From positions 2,480,001-2,544,000 of the forward strand of contig CAVNZM010000015.1 of the NCBI GenBank assembly GCA_963693365.1: a stretch of 64,000 bases of DNA, given 5' to 3'. The position numbers and the translations under genes are program-made. Below the pieces are notes generated by a model. It was given only the letters and a program-made list of their open reading frames with translations, was not told the origin of the DNA and searched no databases. Positions 21,887-34,728 of this stretch are shown here, piece after piece (position 1 is the stretch's first letter; each line of letters begins with the position of its first letter). Source of the stretch: Amoebidium appalachense (taxonomy: Eukaryota > Ichthyosporea).

Positions 21887-24342
21887 CTAGGCCATGTGCA
21901 TGGTGTCCAGGGTATCGACACTGAGGGCGCCCAGGCCAAAGTCCACGATGTAGTCCCCCTTGAACCCCAGCATCCGTGTGCCCTCCATGCTGCTGAACAC
22001 TGCAACACACCGTGAGCCCTGTGTATTGCTGCTATCCTTGTGCAAGACGACAGCCACCCTGCACACGGCAAAAAAGCAAACAGATCATCCTGGGCATGCA
22101 CGGGATTCTTACATATCTGTATATCCATGCGCAACAGGTGTGAGAATCTCATATGTATATCCACGGGCAATATGTGGCCCTGTGTGCTTTGCAGGAGGGG
22201 GCACATGGCCGTCTGCGGGGCCAATGACATACCTGGTGAGGACGGCATGGAGCCCAGGCTGCTGTCCGAGTCCATTCGCTGTGCAGGGGGGGTTAGCTGA
22301 CATGATCCACACGGGAAGGGGTGTGTGTGTGTGTGTGGTGGGTGGGTGGGTGGGTGGGTGGGTGGGGGGGGGGGGGGGGGCAAAATACGCTGTAGGGTTG
22401 GTGTCTGTATTTGTGGTGGCGGCCTCTTGCCGGGGAGTCAATCAAGGGTTGTGGGTTTGCAGGGTCGCGCATTGGCAGGGAGGCGCTGCGGCGCAGGGCC
22501 AGCGGCTGCTGCTGGTTGCTGCTGTCGGGGCTGTCGGGGGCCATGAGGTTGGCCAGCCACTGGTTGAGCTCAAAGTCCGTGCCCTCCCCATCATCCTCTC
22601 CAACACCACACCCCCCTACACCGAGCCCCCGCGTGCCCACGTCTGGGCCCAGGCCGTCCAGCAGGGGGGGATCCATGGCCAGGCCCGGGGGGGGGTGTGG
22701 GCCCCTGCTTGTAGCCAAGGGCAGGGAGTGTGCCCTGTCTCTGCGCAGTGCAAAGCGGCTCAGGTCGGGCAGGGACTGCACCCGATGCATGCTCAGGCCC
22801 TGCAGCATGTGTCAGCCCCTGGCCATGTGCCCCCCCCCCCCCCCCCCCCCCCTCCCCCGCAGCCACTGTGCACGCACCCTTGGGCCCAGCTGCACCATGG
22901 GGTCCATTCGTGCAGCCCCCAGCATCAGCCGCTTGCCAAACCCCAGGGGCTTGGGCACCATGCCCCCCACATGCCCCCCGTACAGCTCCTGCCCTGGGTC
23001 CACCTTGACCAGGTAGTGTGCCCGCCCTAGTCCCCGCTCACGCACAAGCTGCTGCCCCTGTCAGCTACACCCTCTCAAGCCCCCCTCCCACCCCTTCTCC
23101 CCCCCCCCCCCCCCCCCTTCTCCCCCCCCCCCCCGCCCAGGTAGTGCTAGGCACCCACCTGGCCGTGCATGGCTGGCATGGGTGGTGGATGGAACGGCAT
23201 GCTCAGGCACCCTGCCGGGCCCGTTGGGGGCCGGCGTACACCCTGGGGGCTGTAGGCGGGGGTGTGAGGCAGGCATGTGGCAGGCAGGCAGGCATGCAGG
23301 GGGACACGCGTACAGCATGGTGGGCTTTGTGTCTTGCACGTCCCTCTTCTTCTCCTTGGCCCTCCTGTTCTGGAACCACACCTGCATGGCCGTCAGTGTG
23401 CTGTGGGCCCCCATGGGCCATGCTGGGGCATTTGGTCTACCTGGATCACACGGGGGCTCAGGCCCGTGGCGCTGGCCAGGGCCATGCGCTGCTGCAGGTC
23501 GGGGGTGTGGTTCTCCTCAAAGCACTTGCGCAGCACCCCCAGCTGCTCGTCCGTGATTGTCGTCCGTGTGCGCTTCTTGTCCTGCAATGAAATCAGCCCT
23601 GCTCTCCTCTGCCCCCCCCCTCCCCCCCCTTGCCCCCCCCCCCCTCTCCCCCCCCCCCCCCCCCCCCCCCCCCGCACACACACACACAAAAGCACACCAC
23701 CACCATCAATCCTACCGCATGCATGGGGCCAGCAGGCTGCTTCTGGTCTGTGGGTGCAGATCCATTGTTTGTGTCTGTGGAGGGTGGGTGTCAGCTGGGC
23801 CTAGCATTGCATGGTTGCCATGTACTACCATTGTGGGCCAGATAGCGGTCATAGTCCCTCTTGCAGTACAGCTCCAGCCCCTTGAGTGCAAACGTCTCCC
23901 CGGCCTGGATGTGGCTCTGGCAGCGCACACACTTGAAGCAGGCCGGGTGGTACATGTTCTCGTTGGCCGACATCACCTGCACAGCCAATCAGCACCCTGC
24001 ACCCCCCATGGGCACCCAGCATGCATTCAATAAGCTACCTGGCTGGTGATGGGCCCATTGCATGCCGTGCACTTGGACAGGCATGCGTGCATGTAGTGGC
24101 ACTCACAGTGCACTTGCCCGGCCCGCTCAAAGAGCTTGCCCTCCAGCCGGCAACCGCAGTCTGCGCACTTGAGGCAGCCCGTGTGCCATTCCTGCCGCAA
24201 ACACCATCAATCTCTCCTGCACCTCCATCCCCCCCCCCCCCCCCCCCCCGGGTGCATGTGGGCCTGCATGCACCTTGCCCAGGGCTTGCAGGACACTGCC
24301 CTGGTCTAAGGCCTCGCCACACCCGGCACACACGTGCTCCAT
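21887..24342 (-). CDS. LIM-homeodomain transcription factor
   Basis: Nuclear DNA-binding regulator with two LIM zinc domains and a homeodomain. Exons: 24274-24342, 24039-24191, 23829-23976, 23716-23774, 23441-23581, one starting at 23381, 22878-23048, 22389-22799, 22233-22278 and 21887-21999. LIM1 starts CAGCGEALDQG and continues EWHTGCLKCADCGCRLEG. LIM2 has CTACNGPI, MYHPACFKCVRC and LYCKRDYDRY. The homeodomain runs KKRTRTTITDEQLGVLRKCF, then NHTPD, then GLSPRVIQVWFQNRRAKEKK; the recognition helix carries W48, F49, N51 and R53. GLSPRVI resembles Islet, while NHTPD resembles Lhx2/9, so the subfamily is unclear. The C-terminal region has serine motifs such as RVQSLPDLSRF and LRRSASLPM. The end of the homeodomain exon is uncertain, because the obvious donor gives the wrong phase. 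Confidence 0.9.
22345..22382. repeat. (GGGT)n plus G run in the LIM-homeodomain gene
   Basis: Several TGGG units followed by a G run of about 17. On the sense strand this is a C run and CCCA units about 6 nt inside the intron that follows the 22389-22799 exon. Confidence 0.9.
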
Positions 24343-24895
24343 GCTGCCCTGCACCAATCCACATCAGAACACAGGCGATTACAGTAACAGTGCCAGGAAA
24401 TGCCAGCACGCACCAACCATGCGAGGCACTGGATCATGTCATGACCATTGGGCAGGGGCTGGATCCGGCACGTGTTTGCAGCGGATAGATGTATGCATGC
24501 TCACAGAAGACCCAAACACATAGGGCCAAATTGAAAGTTGTAGCAATTGCATTTGGAGTCACATGGAAGTCCAAATTGAAAACTTTCACATACTACTTAG
24601 TACACACAACCTGCTGGTGACATATGCGCACATGCGTGCTCACACGGTATGAGTGGAACATGTATGCGCTGATTTGTGCAGGCATGCAAATATCATGGTC
24701 ACACTAGCACACCTGAGAAGTGTTAATTCACACACCGGTGCATGCATGCATAAGATTGGCCGGCCCAGAGGCTATAAATATACGTGTATGCCCACATATA
24801 GAAAATTTTGTGGCTGGACTCACTGCTAGGCTGTTGGGAAAGATGGAACGATCTTAATGGCCATCATAAGCACTGGTACCCGTGACGCCCCACCA

Positions 24896-25025
24896 CTACA
24901 CACACACACACACACATACACACAAACACACACACACACCGCGTTGAACACATACACAGTGACTGTGACAGACACACAAACACACATACACACACACTGT
25001 GACACACACAACCACACACCCTGGG

Positions 25026-25082
<57 letters not shown>

Positions 25083-25408
25083 CACGCATGCATGCACACA
25101 CGCACACACGTACACGTACACACACACAGAAAAGCACACACACACAACACACACACACACACACACATGCACGCACACCCGTACACACACGACACACACA
25201 CACCGAGTCAAGCGGTGACAGGACACACAAGCACAACACACACACAACCATGCACACACGCGCGCGCACACACACACACAAAAACACACACTGTGGCTAA
25301 AGCACACAAACACAACACAACACATCTGCGCACACACGAAGGCTCGCTAGTGCACACGGGCACTGGGCCAAACACCATGCACGTACGCACACGCACGCAC
25401 GTACTGTA

Positions 25409-25439
<31 letters not shown>

Positions 25440-25520
25440 CGTTCCATTACACATATGCACGCGCATACGCACACACACGCACACACACACACAAACAGCA
25501 TCAAGCCATCCGATCACACA

Positions 25521-25571
<51 letters not shown>

Positions 25572-25835
25572 GTGCGCGCGCGCGCGTGCGCGCGCGCGCA
25601 CACACATGCATACACACACACACACGCACACACAAACACAAACACACACATGTACACGCACACACACACATATGTTGCAACACACACGCACACAGACACA
25701 GACACACATTTACACACATACATGTATGTTCGACGCACACATGTACACACACATGTCACACACACACACACAAACACACACACATGTACACACACACAGA
25801 CACGCAATCACACACACACCGTGGCACTGGTGACA
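24896..25835. repeat. Kilobase-scale CA-rich array
   Basis: Interrupted (CA)n with ACACAA, CACG and (CG)n patches, including an alternating purine-pyrimidine stretch near 25560-25612 (CACGCACGTGCGCGCG then CGTGCGCGCGCGCG). Long pure CA runs occur at about 25026-25075 and 25519-25566. All long frames through it are low-complexity and were not called. Confidence 0.95.
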
Positions 25836-26827
25836 CAAAATGGCATACACCAGACCCACACTGACAGTGGTTGAGCGAGTCAGTCACATTGGTGCACGAT
25901 GCAGCGGAGACTTATCGTGTTTCCCATAAACTTCTGTCACCCCCATACACACACTGTTTCCTATATGATCCATGCCTGCCACTTACCTCCTCCAGGCGTT
26001 TATCTTCTGGGGTGCCAAAGATTCAGTTGAGCTCCAGCCTGTGACCTCTCTACCGGTGAACCTAGCGTGTTTTTACCTGTATACATGTGCCATTTCCAGC
26101 CACATGCAAAAACTTGGAAACATAAATCCTTGAGAATCGTTGTGTCAAAGTGAAAATGCGTCACTTTTTTTGTGGTGCAGTCTTGAACCTTTAAAAGTAT
26201 TGTAGATATTCATAAAAACAATGTAGGCAAGGACTTCAAGTAGGTGATTTTGGGTAATCTACCTACTCGTGCCACCTATGCTCGAGCTGGATTTGATTCG
26301 AATCTCTTTTCTAGCTCCGCTGCAGCTCAAACCTAGCTAGTAGCATATATAACTCAAAAGCGGGTACAAAAATCTCAGTAAAATTTGTGTGGGGTTGCAG
26401 CCTAATTCTTATAGAGACACACTGCTACGTGCAAACTTGGCACCAGTGTAAAACATCAAATCCGTCAATAGAGGTGATCGGCCTGTTCTTGCCCCGTATG
26501 TGTGTTTGCACTATGCACGATTATACGCCGGCTCTGTTTACGCCATGATGCTTGCTTTTGCTGTCCGACGGTGTTGGCGGCGCATGACTTTTTAGGCGTA
26601 TTATTGGACAAGAAAACATCAAGGAAAGGAGCAGAATGTTTTTGGCTGGCACAGGTGAAACCATGTCGATGTTTGTACGTACAGACTGTTTTTATGCATG
26701 AGCGGCCACACTACGGCGGGCTTTTCAGCACGTTGATCATGCATTTCTACCTATATATAAAGAGAAAATATTGCGCAAACAACTAATATAACACAATCTG
26801 AAGGCACACACGCACACATATATAAAC

Positions 26828-26857
26828 CAAGGCCTCCTAGATAAACAGGAGGCCTTG
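26828..26857. other. Perfect 11-bp inverted repeat with 8-nt loop
   Basis: CAAGGCCTCCT at 26828-26838 pairs exactly with AGGAGGCCTTG at 26847-26857 across the loop AGATAAAC. It is flanked by TATAAAC on the left and ATATAAAC on the right. It could be a hairpin in a transcript or the residue of a small mobile element. No gene is adjacent. Confidence 0.7.
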
Positions 26858-29800
26858 ATATAAACACAAGCACTTATACCCTACACAGGACCACCCATTC
26901 TTGTTTTTACACCTCTCAAAGTCCTATTGGACAAGACAGAACCAAAAAAGAGACGCCTGAATGTGAACAGAGATTACCTCTTTATTATTATCATTGCCTC
27001 AAAACGAAACAAAAATATATTAAATACTGAAAATATAGTATAGCAGGCCCCCTTTTCCTTTCCTCCATTTTAGTAACTGTCGTGCCTACCACAACATCAA
27101 GTTTGATGTCTGCAGCGGCAAGGGGGATCCAAGCAAATAGTTGAAAAAAAAATTCTTTTGACTGGATTTATTCGACGGAAAGATATGCAAGAAAATTTAT
27201 CATGTTAAAATTCCTCCCGAGTCCTGAGGACTCCTGACCCACCCTCGGGATTTGTTACACAAATGCAAGAGCTTCAGCAACTTGAGAATGAGGATTTATG
27301 AAATTAAAAATTTTAATAAAAAAAATTCTACGGAGGTCGCACAAAACACACTCAGTCTCATGTATTGTCCCCAATATAAGCCATACACCAAAATTTAGTA
27401 GTTTTTGTTTTGCATGTGAGCCTGGGTGTTAGAGGAAAGTTTACGGGGATTCTCTCCCCCTCCGAATGAGCTGGATATTTTGAATTTATGATTGGCGTTA
27501 ACACAGTGTTGTGGAAAAATTTACTTTAAGATTGGTTAATTATCATTGTATGTTCTAGGCGATGCCTGCTTCACCAATTATTGGCAAAAAGGGTAGTTTT
27601 TGGCGGCGGACCGCTGGGCGCTGCCAGGGCCGCCGCGGTTAGCTCAGACTCAGCTGGTTGTCGACGTCTGCAGAGCTCGTCTGCAGCCTCAAAACTCCTG
27701 AGGTGACTGTCAACTGTGCAGTGTATGTATGAACCGGTACAACAAGCGCGTGTACACCATGGCATAGACTAGCCTGACACGCTAACGGCCGTCACTCTTC
27801 TAATGACAATAAGGCCCAACACGGCAGTGAAGCAAGTCATGCACACATGCTTTCTCATCCGGTTCGAAGAAGTTCAGCTATCGGGGGAACAAGATGTAGA
27901 AAATCCAATTTTCACTGTCACGACCGGAGCATCATGCTCGAGCGTGACCCTCAATCTGCGCAATCGCCGCTTACTTAGCATAACATAAACATCAACCCAT
28001 GTTGGCTCACAGTTCACTTGGCACGGGGGCCGGATACTTTGAGGCTGATGAACCAAGTAGGCTAGCACATTTCGGAAAAGCCTATTGATTCGCCACTCAC
28101 TAATATGTTCTTGCTGTTGAAAAGCCTTCTGTCGTGTTGAGGAAAGCCTTCTTGAAACACGTTTGCACAAAACATCCTCAGTGTCGAGTTTGAGTGCTGC
28201 ATGAAACGGTTGCTAGGCAGATCCAAAGCAATATATAGGGCCTTTGATGAAAAGCTTTGCCGTGTTGTACTAATGTAGGCGCCATCTTTACAATGAACAA
28301 CATCTTAGCTACTACAGTGGATGCTGCAATTGAAGACGCTTGTAGAACGACCTTTCCCCAAGACGTGTAACACAGCTTACTTATCACTTTTCATGAGGGC
28401 ACTGCATGATGCTCCGTGAGGTCGCTAAGTAGTTGGCGCAGGACAGTATTCTTTCAATTTTTGATAGGCACGGTTTCAGAAAAAAGATTGCCGGTTCCGT
28501 AGCGTGCGCGCTGGTATGAATTCTTCAGGAGCAACAAACAGCCTTTGAGTAGAGAAAGTGCGGCACGACTTTCCATGTGTCAGGGTGCGACGAATGGTGG
28601 GAACTTAGCCAACAATAAAATCAGACAAATTAACACAGATTTGGACATTGAAATAGCAATTAAGCGGTGAGTGTGAAGCAAGAAGACTGAAGCTATGTGC
28701 TTTGTCCTGCCTCGTTAATTCCTCCGGCGCCAGCTTGCGATTTGCTGTGTTCCGCGGCTTGTCCTCCGCTCAGGGATCCACCCGTGCCCCCAGGTAACGT
28801 GTAGCGTCCACTTTGAAGGTCGACCAGTACAAAGAAGACCCGTTAGTAGAAGTTTCAGCAAATAAAGCAGACACCTAAGTACAAAAAGTGTGGCGTGGGC
28901 CGAGCGGTGTTGCTAAAGGACGTCACCCTGCACCTACGTTTCACAAGCAAAGCAATACTACAATCAGGACTGGAGTGCGAGCTTGTCTCCCAAGCAGAGC
29001 TGCTAAGTGTCGGGAAAAAACTGTAGATGCGCATGGGCCTTCAACACATCACAAGCATATGTGCGACTTCTTCACGTACAGGACTGCAGTGGGCTGTAGT
29101 ATTGCTGCTTCCACAAAATGTACCACACAGTAATTTAATTTGCCTCCATGCTGCTGACACCAACCCCGGTTTGGAGTAAAGTGTCCCTTTTATTCTTAAT
29201 ATGTTGTGTGTATCATTTTATGATTATTGAGACGTGATTGCCCCCATTGGCGATTAAATCACACGTCAACAGCATTTGTAACCGTCACTGATTTTTCAAA
29301 AGGCCTTGGCCTCCGTCGCACAACTTATTGTAAGACGTTTCTGAGTGCCAAACTCAAAGTTTGGCGCCGTTGTAGCGTTTTTCTGTTTGGTTGCTGGGCA
29401 GCCACTGTGGCCAATCAGATGTAAACATTACATTATAACGTGCCCTTTTGGTTGCTGTTTTAACCCTTTGGCATGTAGCCCGGCAAAACATTCATTTTAT
29501 TCCCTTCATCCTGATAGGCGCTTCTGCTGACGCGAAATTTGCGGAGCCGTGACAGAACACTTCCATAGTTACGCCAAATTTAGGTTCGTGCAGTCCCCGC
29601 CATCTCTACTGCTTTAAGTAAGATACATGTGTACACAAAAACTAAGATTTTATTCTCTTTGACAATCAAACTATTTTTTTGCTAATCCACTTTTTCATGC
29701 GTACGAGGGCCCGGATCACACTCATAATCAATGAGTGACACAGAGCTCTAAACAAGTGTAACATGATTGGATCATAGTCACGATTCTATATGTGCGGTAT

Positions 29801-30109
29801 TTTCCAAACATTTAGCTGCATGCTACATTTGCTTCGCCGCTACATCTCAAGGCCTCAGTCCCACCAGAGAAAAACAGCTTGTTTCTTTCCTTTTTTTTTT
29901 TTATACTATTGAGTGGCCGCGCGGGCAGCAGGGGAAATGGGCAGCGGTATGTTCTGTTCCCCACAGTATGCACAGAGCAAAGAGCGTGCCACTGAAGTTC
30001 ACAGGGAAAGTGTTGTTGGTGCTTGCTACAAAGAATTCCAGCCGCCACCCCCCCACAACAAGTCAGCTATGTGGACTAGGCACTTGTCACTGCCCTAAGA
30101 GCACAACAG

Positions 30110-33100
30110 AGTGAGCCCAGCGTAGAGCACCAGTCGATCTAGCGTGCTATGTATCAGTATGACCGTGCATTGAAGCAGTATGGCAACTAACTCATGGGTT
30201 GGGCGCAGTGAGGTTTCTGAACATAGTGCGGCCGTTTATGGCCGTGCTGCCAGAGGTGGCAGCACCAGAGCGCAAGGTGAACAGGCTGGGCCGGGCTGGT
30301 TGCTGGGGCCTTCCGTTTCTTGTTAGCGTGTTGCGTGGCGGTTGAACCGAAATATTATGATGGGTGTCCTTTATCTTGCACGGTTGCGAGCGCAAACTAC
30401 ACTTTCAAAGTGGCACCAGAATGGTGAATAGTGCACGGTCGCAAACTATCCCGGCCACCCAATAGTGGCAACTTAGACTCTTCCAAGCATATCAGTGGGC
30501 AGTTTGCCATGGCCCACACTATTGCACCCTACAACCCCCTCCCCCCCTCCTCCCCCCCGTTTTGTATGTACGCGCACTCGATCAGCTTCTGGTCGGGACT
30601 TTCGGTCACCGTTTGTGCTTTACTCTCCCTGCCGGGCAAGGGGGAGTAGGAGGAGGAAGGGGGTGTGGAGGGGGTGTGGTGTGTGCATTGGGGGAAGTGG
30701 AGGGGAGAAGGGGGTATATTATAGTTGAGCCTGGGCTGACCTTTTTTTGCACCACAGGTCCAGTTCAAGGAGCGGTTGTTGTGGACGGCCGTGACGCTCA
30801 TTATCTTCCTCGTTTGCTGCCAGGTGCCGCTATTTGGTATCCTGGCGGCCGAAAGTGCAGACCCACTTTATTGGATCCGTGTGATCATGGCCTCCAACAG
30901 GGGTACCCTGATGGAGCTCGATATCTCGCCCATCATCACGTCCGGCATGATTATGCAGCTGCTTGCTGGCGCAAAACTTATCGACGTCGACCAGAACCTG
31001 AAGGAGGACCGCGCACTCTTCAACGGTGCGCAGAAGCGTACGTGCCCCCCCTCCCCTCCCTTCTCCCCCCCCCCCCCCCCCCCCCCTTCTCCCCCACTTC
31101 AATAAGAAAAACACACGACACACACCTCCACCCTTCACGATGCTGTTGTGGGTGACTTGGGGACACCTCTAATGGTGAGCCCCACGTGTTTGAAGCGTGT
31201 CGTTTTTGTTCAACAAGTCTGCAAATATGTATTTTGTACTGTGGGTAACTCCCTTCCCAGCGTTCAAAAATGCTAGCTTGGGGACCATGCGCAACAGGTC
31301 AAAGAGTTGGAAATAGCTCTTTTTGGCGAGGCATGGAGCTGCCCTGATGATGGGCTCTGTTCTAGCGTGTTGATCGTACAATCCAAATGTTTTTTTTCTG
31401 TTTGTGTGTTGTGTCGTAATACTTCCCACCCTGCAACACTTTTTCGTATTTTAACCTCCCCCCCCCCCCCCCCCCTCCCCCCACCTCCCCCGGCTCCCTT
31501 CCGGTAACACATGCTTTGTATGTGTTTCTTAATCTGCATGGTGTTGCCCGTCGTGAATCCAACCCCCCCCCCCCCCCCCCCCCCTTCCCCGTAACACTTT
31601 CTTTATATGTGTTTTGCAATCTGTATGGTGTTGTCCTTCACGCATGTGTACTTTGGTCTGTAAGGCTTTCTGTAACGCTCACTACCCCCCTCCCCGCCCA
31701 CGGAAAGAGAAAAAGACGGGGAAAATGGGGGAGGGGAAAGGGGAGAAAGAAAAATGAAGGAAACGCCTCCAGCATGGTTGTGTTAAGGCACAAGAAGCGA
31801 TGTGCTACTAGGACTTAGGGTGAAAAGGAGGGGCTGCCTGTTCCCCTTTCTATTTGCCGGGCGTGGGACTTTCATGCCTCTGGGCTCTACCTGTTATGCG
31901 TGCATGCTCGTGTGAGTTGGTCGTGTCGTACGTGTCCTGTGTATGCCTGCAGTGGGCATGGCAGATAGTGTATGCACGTGCATGATCTTTCGAGCCCCCC
32001 ACTGCATTATGACGAACACTATAGAATAGAATTGTTACTTCCGTGCAGGGAGTAGTCTCGAAGTTTAATGCAGTGGTTATGTTGTTACGAAGATGTCTTG
32101 GCGTTTAAGCCGCCATCACCTCCCCCCCCCCCCCCCCCCCCCCCCCCCCAACACACACACACACAAAAAAAAAAAAGCATTCGCTTGTGTCTGCTGGTGT
32201 TGTTATACATGCCCTGCCCTGTCTCTGTGATGGGCACTGTGTATCCGAATCAACCCCCTTCCGCTAATGCGCATCCGCACATATTCCTTGGTTTTTGCAT
32301 TCTCCGTGGTGTTATGCAAGCCACTTCCAAACACACAAATCTTATGAGACATGTTTTGTTGTGCTTCATGCTATATACTTCATTGTCCCCCCCCCCCCCC
32401 CCCCCTCCCCCCTCCCCCCTCTCCCCCCTGGCTCACACATGCACATACACAACACTGTGCTCTTGTGTATCTGAAATAGGCGTGGTCTTTTCGTGTGTTG
32501 GATATTCTGTGTGCGCCTTGTTTCATATTCATTTCAAAATGTCTGTTGTGAACTCGATCCCTCCTTTCCTCCTCCCCCCCTCCCCCTCTCCCCCTCCCCT
32601 CCCCTCCCCCACTCGCGCTTCTTAGCCATTCACTCTGTGGCCTTACACTGCTAGGGCGAGACACGTGCTCTTCTTCCATTTCCCACTTGTGTTGCGATTG
32701 TTGTGGTTGTACGCCATGGAACATTTTTTTGTGCTTGCCTGTTTGCTTTGTTTGTGCGTGTGCCTGTTTGGTTGTGTGTACACGTCCGAGTATGGACACT
32801 CTGGCGTCGGACTTTTAGATGCCGTGAATGAGCTGCTGTGCGCATATTTTTGTGTTTTTGCTTCCGAACCTGCTTCTACCCGCAAAAATATAACGGTCAT
32901 GTATCGTGCTCCATGGCATGGGCCTTGCACGTGTGCGTCTTGTACCACCGTGTGCATACATACTGACAGTGGGGGTGTGCAGTGTTTGGCATCCTGATCA
33001 CGCTGGGTCAGGCCACACTCTACGTGATGATGGGCATGTACGGTGAGCCATCGCAGCTTGGTGCCGGGATCTGCATCCTGATTGTGGTGCAGCTGTCGTT

Positions 33101-33503
33101 TGCCGGCATCATCGTGCTGCTGCTGGATGAGCTGCTGCAGAAGGGCTACGGCCTGGGCTCGGGCATTTCCCTGTTCATTGCCACAAACATCTGCGAGACC
33201 ATCGTGTGGAAGGCATTCAGCCCCCAGACCATCAACATGGGCCGTGGTACGTGCCCTGCACTTGCATGATGGGTGGGTGGGGATGGAGCGAGTGTTGCGT
33301 AGGATTCTGACTGGTGGGGTTTAGGGCCTGAGTTTGAGGGTGCCATCATTGCGCTGTTCTCTCTGCTGGCCACCAAGCCCAACAAGCTGGCGGCACTTAA
33401 GGAGGCCTTCTACCGCCAGAACCTGCCCAACCTCATGAACCTGTTTGCCACCGCATTCATCTTCGTGGTCGTCATCTACTTCCAGGTCCGTGCTTGCAGC
33501 CCT

Positions 33504-33534
<31 letters not shown>

Positions 33535-34695
33535 CGCGCAGTGGGTGTGTGTTTGTGCAGTGTGTGTGTGCATGTGCTGACAGCTTGCTGCAGGGGTTCA
33601 AGGTGGACGTGCCCATCAAGAGCGCCAAGTACCGTGGCCAGCCCATGTCGTACCCCATCAAGCTGTTCTACACCAGCAACATCCCCATTATCCTGCAGGC
33701 CGCCCTGGTTTCCAACGTGTTTTTCATCTCCCAGCTGCTCTTCTCCAAGTTCAAGGACAACTTCCTGATCCGCCTGATTGGTGTCTGGTCCGACGAGGGC
33801 CAGGGCGCATCGGCACCCATTGGCGGTCTCTGCTACTACATCTCCCCGCCCCACTCCATTGCCGAGTTCTTCAAGGTGTGTGCACGTGTGCATGGGTGCT
33901 TGCCTGTGTGTGTGTGTGTGGGTCGTGTGCATGTGTGTGGGTGTGCATGTTCGTAAGTGCCACTTGGTGGTGTTGAGGTAGGCATGGGGCATGGGCGGTG
34001 CTGACAAGGACGTGCAGGACCCCATCCACGTGCTTGTGTACGTGATGTTCATGCTGGGCACGTGCGCCGTGTTCTCCAAGACCTGGATTGAGGTCTCGGG
34101 CACCTCCACACGCGATGTCGTGCGCCAGCTGCGCGACCAGCAGATCGAGATTGTCGGCTACCGTAACGTAAGTACTCTCACAGCCGCTTACACGCACGTG
34201 CACACGGCCTCGTGTATCTTGCACATCACGGGCATTAAGTTCTTGCACACGCACACTCGTGCATGCATGCCTCCATATGCGTGCCTACATGTTATGCACA
34301 CAGCTGCACGTGCATGCCTCCACATAAGTGCCTACATTGGCATGCACACAGTCGGCACGTCAGGGAAGCTGAGCCTGAGCCTGAGCCTGAGCCTTTGTAG
34401 TGACTTAGAGTACGAGTAGACCACGAGGGGGGGGGGGGAGAGAGAGAGAGAGAGAGACGACTAAGTATCTGGGTGCCTTTTGCAGGACGAGAAGACGATG
34501 ATCAAGGCCATGGACCGCTACATCCCCACTGCGGCTGCGCTTGGTGGCCTGTGCATCGGTGTGCTGTCCATCGTGGCCGACCTGCTGGGCGCCGTGGGCT
34601 CGGGCACGGGTATCCTGCTGGCCGTCACCATCATCTACCAGTACTTCGAAATCTTTGCAAAGGAGCAGGCCGAAATGGGCCCCCTTGCGTTCTAG
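30110..34695 (+). CDS. SEC61A: Protein translocation channel subunit SEC61 alpha
   Basis: Ten-helix pore subunit of the ER translocon that moves or inserts nascent proteins. Coding exons: 30209-30276, 30758-31037, 32983-33246, 33325-33485, 33594-33875, 34018-34167 and 34486-34695. They match the family nearly throughout: [78 protein letters not shown]-like [24 protein letters not shown] and [15 protein letters not shown]. These exons hold 1415 nt, one short of 472 codons. A non-coding first exon ending in A at 30110, before GTGAGC, would supply A to the TG at 30209 and create the start codon by splicing, giving 471 aa (human 476). That first exon is inference. Intron 3 (1.9 kb) holds several repeat copies. 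AATAAA follows the stop. Confidence 0.96.
31320..31680 (+). repeat. Three partial poly-C-tailed repeat copies in SEC61A intron 3
   Basis: First piece: from about 31327, with CCCTGATGATGGGCTCTG, running to a C run at 31457. Second: about 31501-31585, with TCTGCATGGTGTTGCCCGTC then GTGAATCCAA and a C run. Third: about 31588-31665, with TCTGTATGGTGTTGTCCTTC then ATGTGTACTT. These share blocks with the longer copies at 38.5, 47.9 and 48.9 kb. All are in the same orientation. Confidence 0.7.
32290..32406 (+). repeat. Diverged partial poly-C-tailed repeat copy in SEC61A intron 3
   Basis: TTTTTGCATTCTCCGTGGTG near 32292 corresponds to the family block TTTGCAYTCTGCATGGTGTT, and a C run follows at 32387. 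A second C run with CA and A tracts lies at 32121-32176 of the same intron. Confidence 0.5.
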
Positions 34696-34722
34696 GCGCG
34701 TACAGGCATGAATATCTAGGTT

Positions 34723-34728
34723 AATAAA
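34723..34728 (+). terminator. SEC61A polyadenylation signal
   Basis: Canonical AATAAA 28 nt after the stop codon, followed by a TTGATTCTTGTTCTCTG region rich in T and G, as expected downstream of a cleavage site. The short spacing implies a very short 3' UTR. Confidence 0.75.

Larger units (their letters stand above)
24343..30109. other. Long spacer between the LIM-homeodomain gene and SEC61A
   Basis: No conserved gene was recognised in 5.8 kb. The first 550 nt are presumably the LIM-homeodomain promoter. A CA-rich array follows (listed separately). From 25870 to 30100 the base composition is nearer 45-50% GC and almost free of microsatellites, unlike the rest of the window. Minus-strand open frames at 28170-27874 (98 codons) and 28387-28178 (69 codons) have balanced composition, but I do not recognise them and cannot call them genes. 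Confidence 0.5.

Noticed and set aside
26502-26786. 94-codon frame in the AT-richer spacer
   Set aside because: Not recognisable, isolated, and not supported by a neighbouring exon or signal.
28890-28960. Possible tRNA (GGGCCGAGCGGTGTTGCTAA resembles an A box)
   Set aside because: No matching B box (GGTTCGANNCC), no acceptor stem and no anticodon arm could be drawn.
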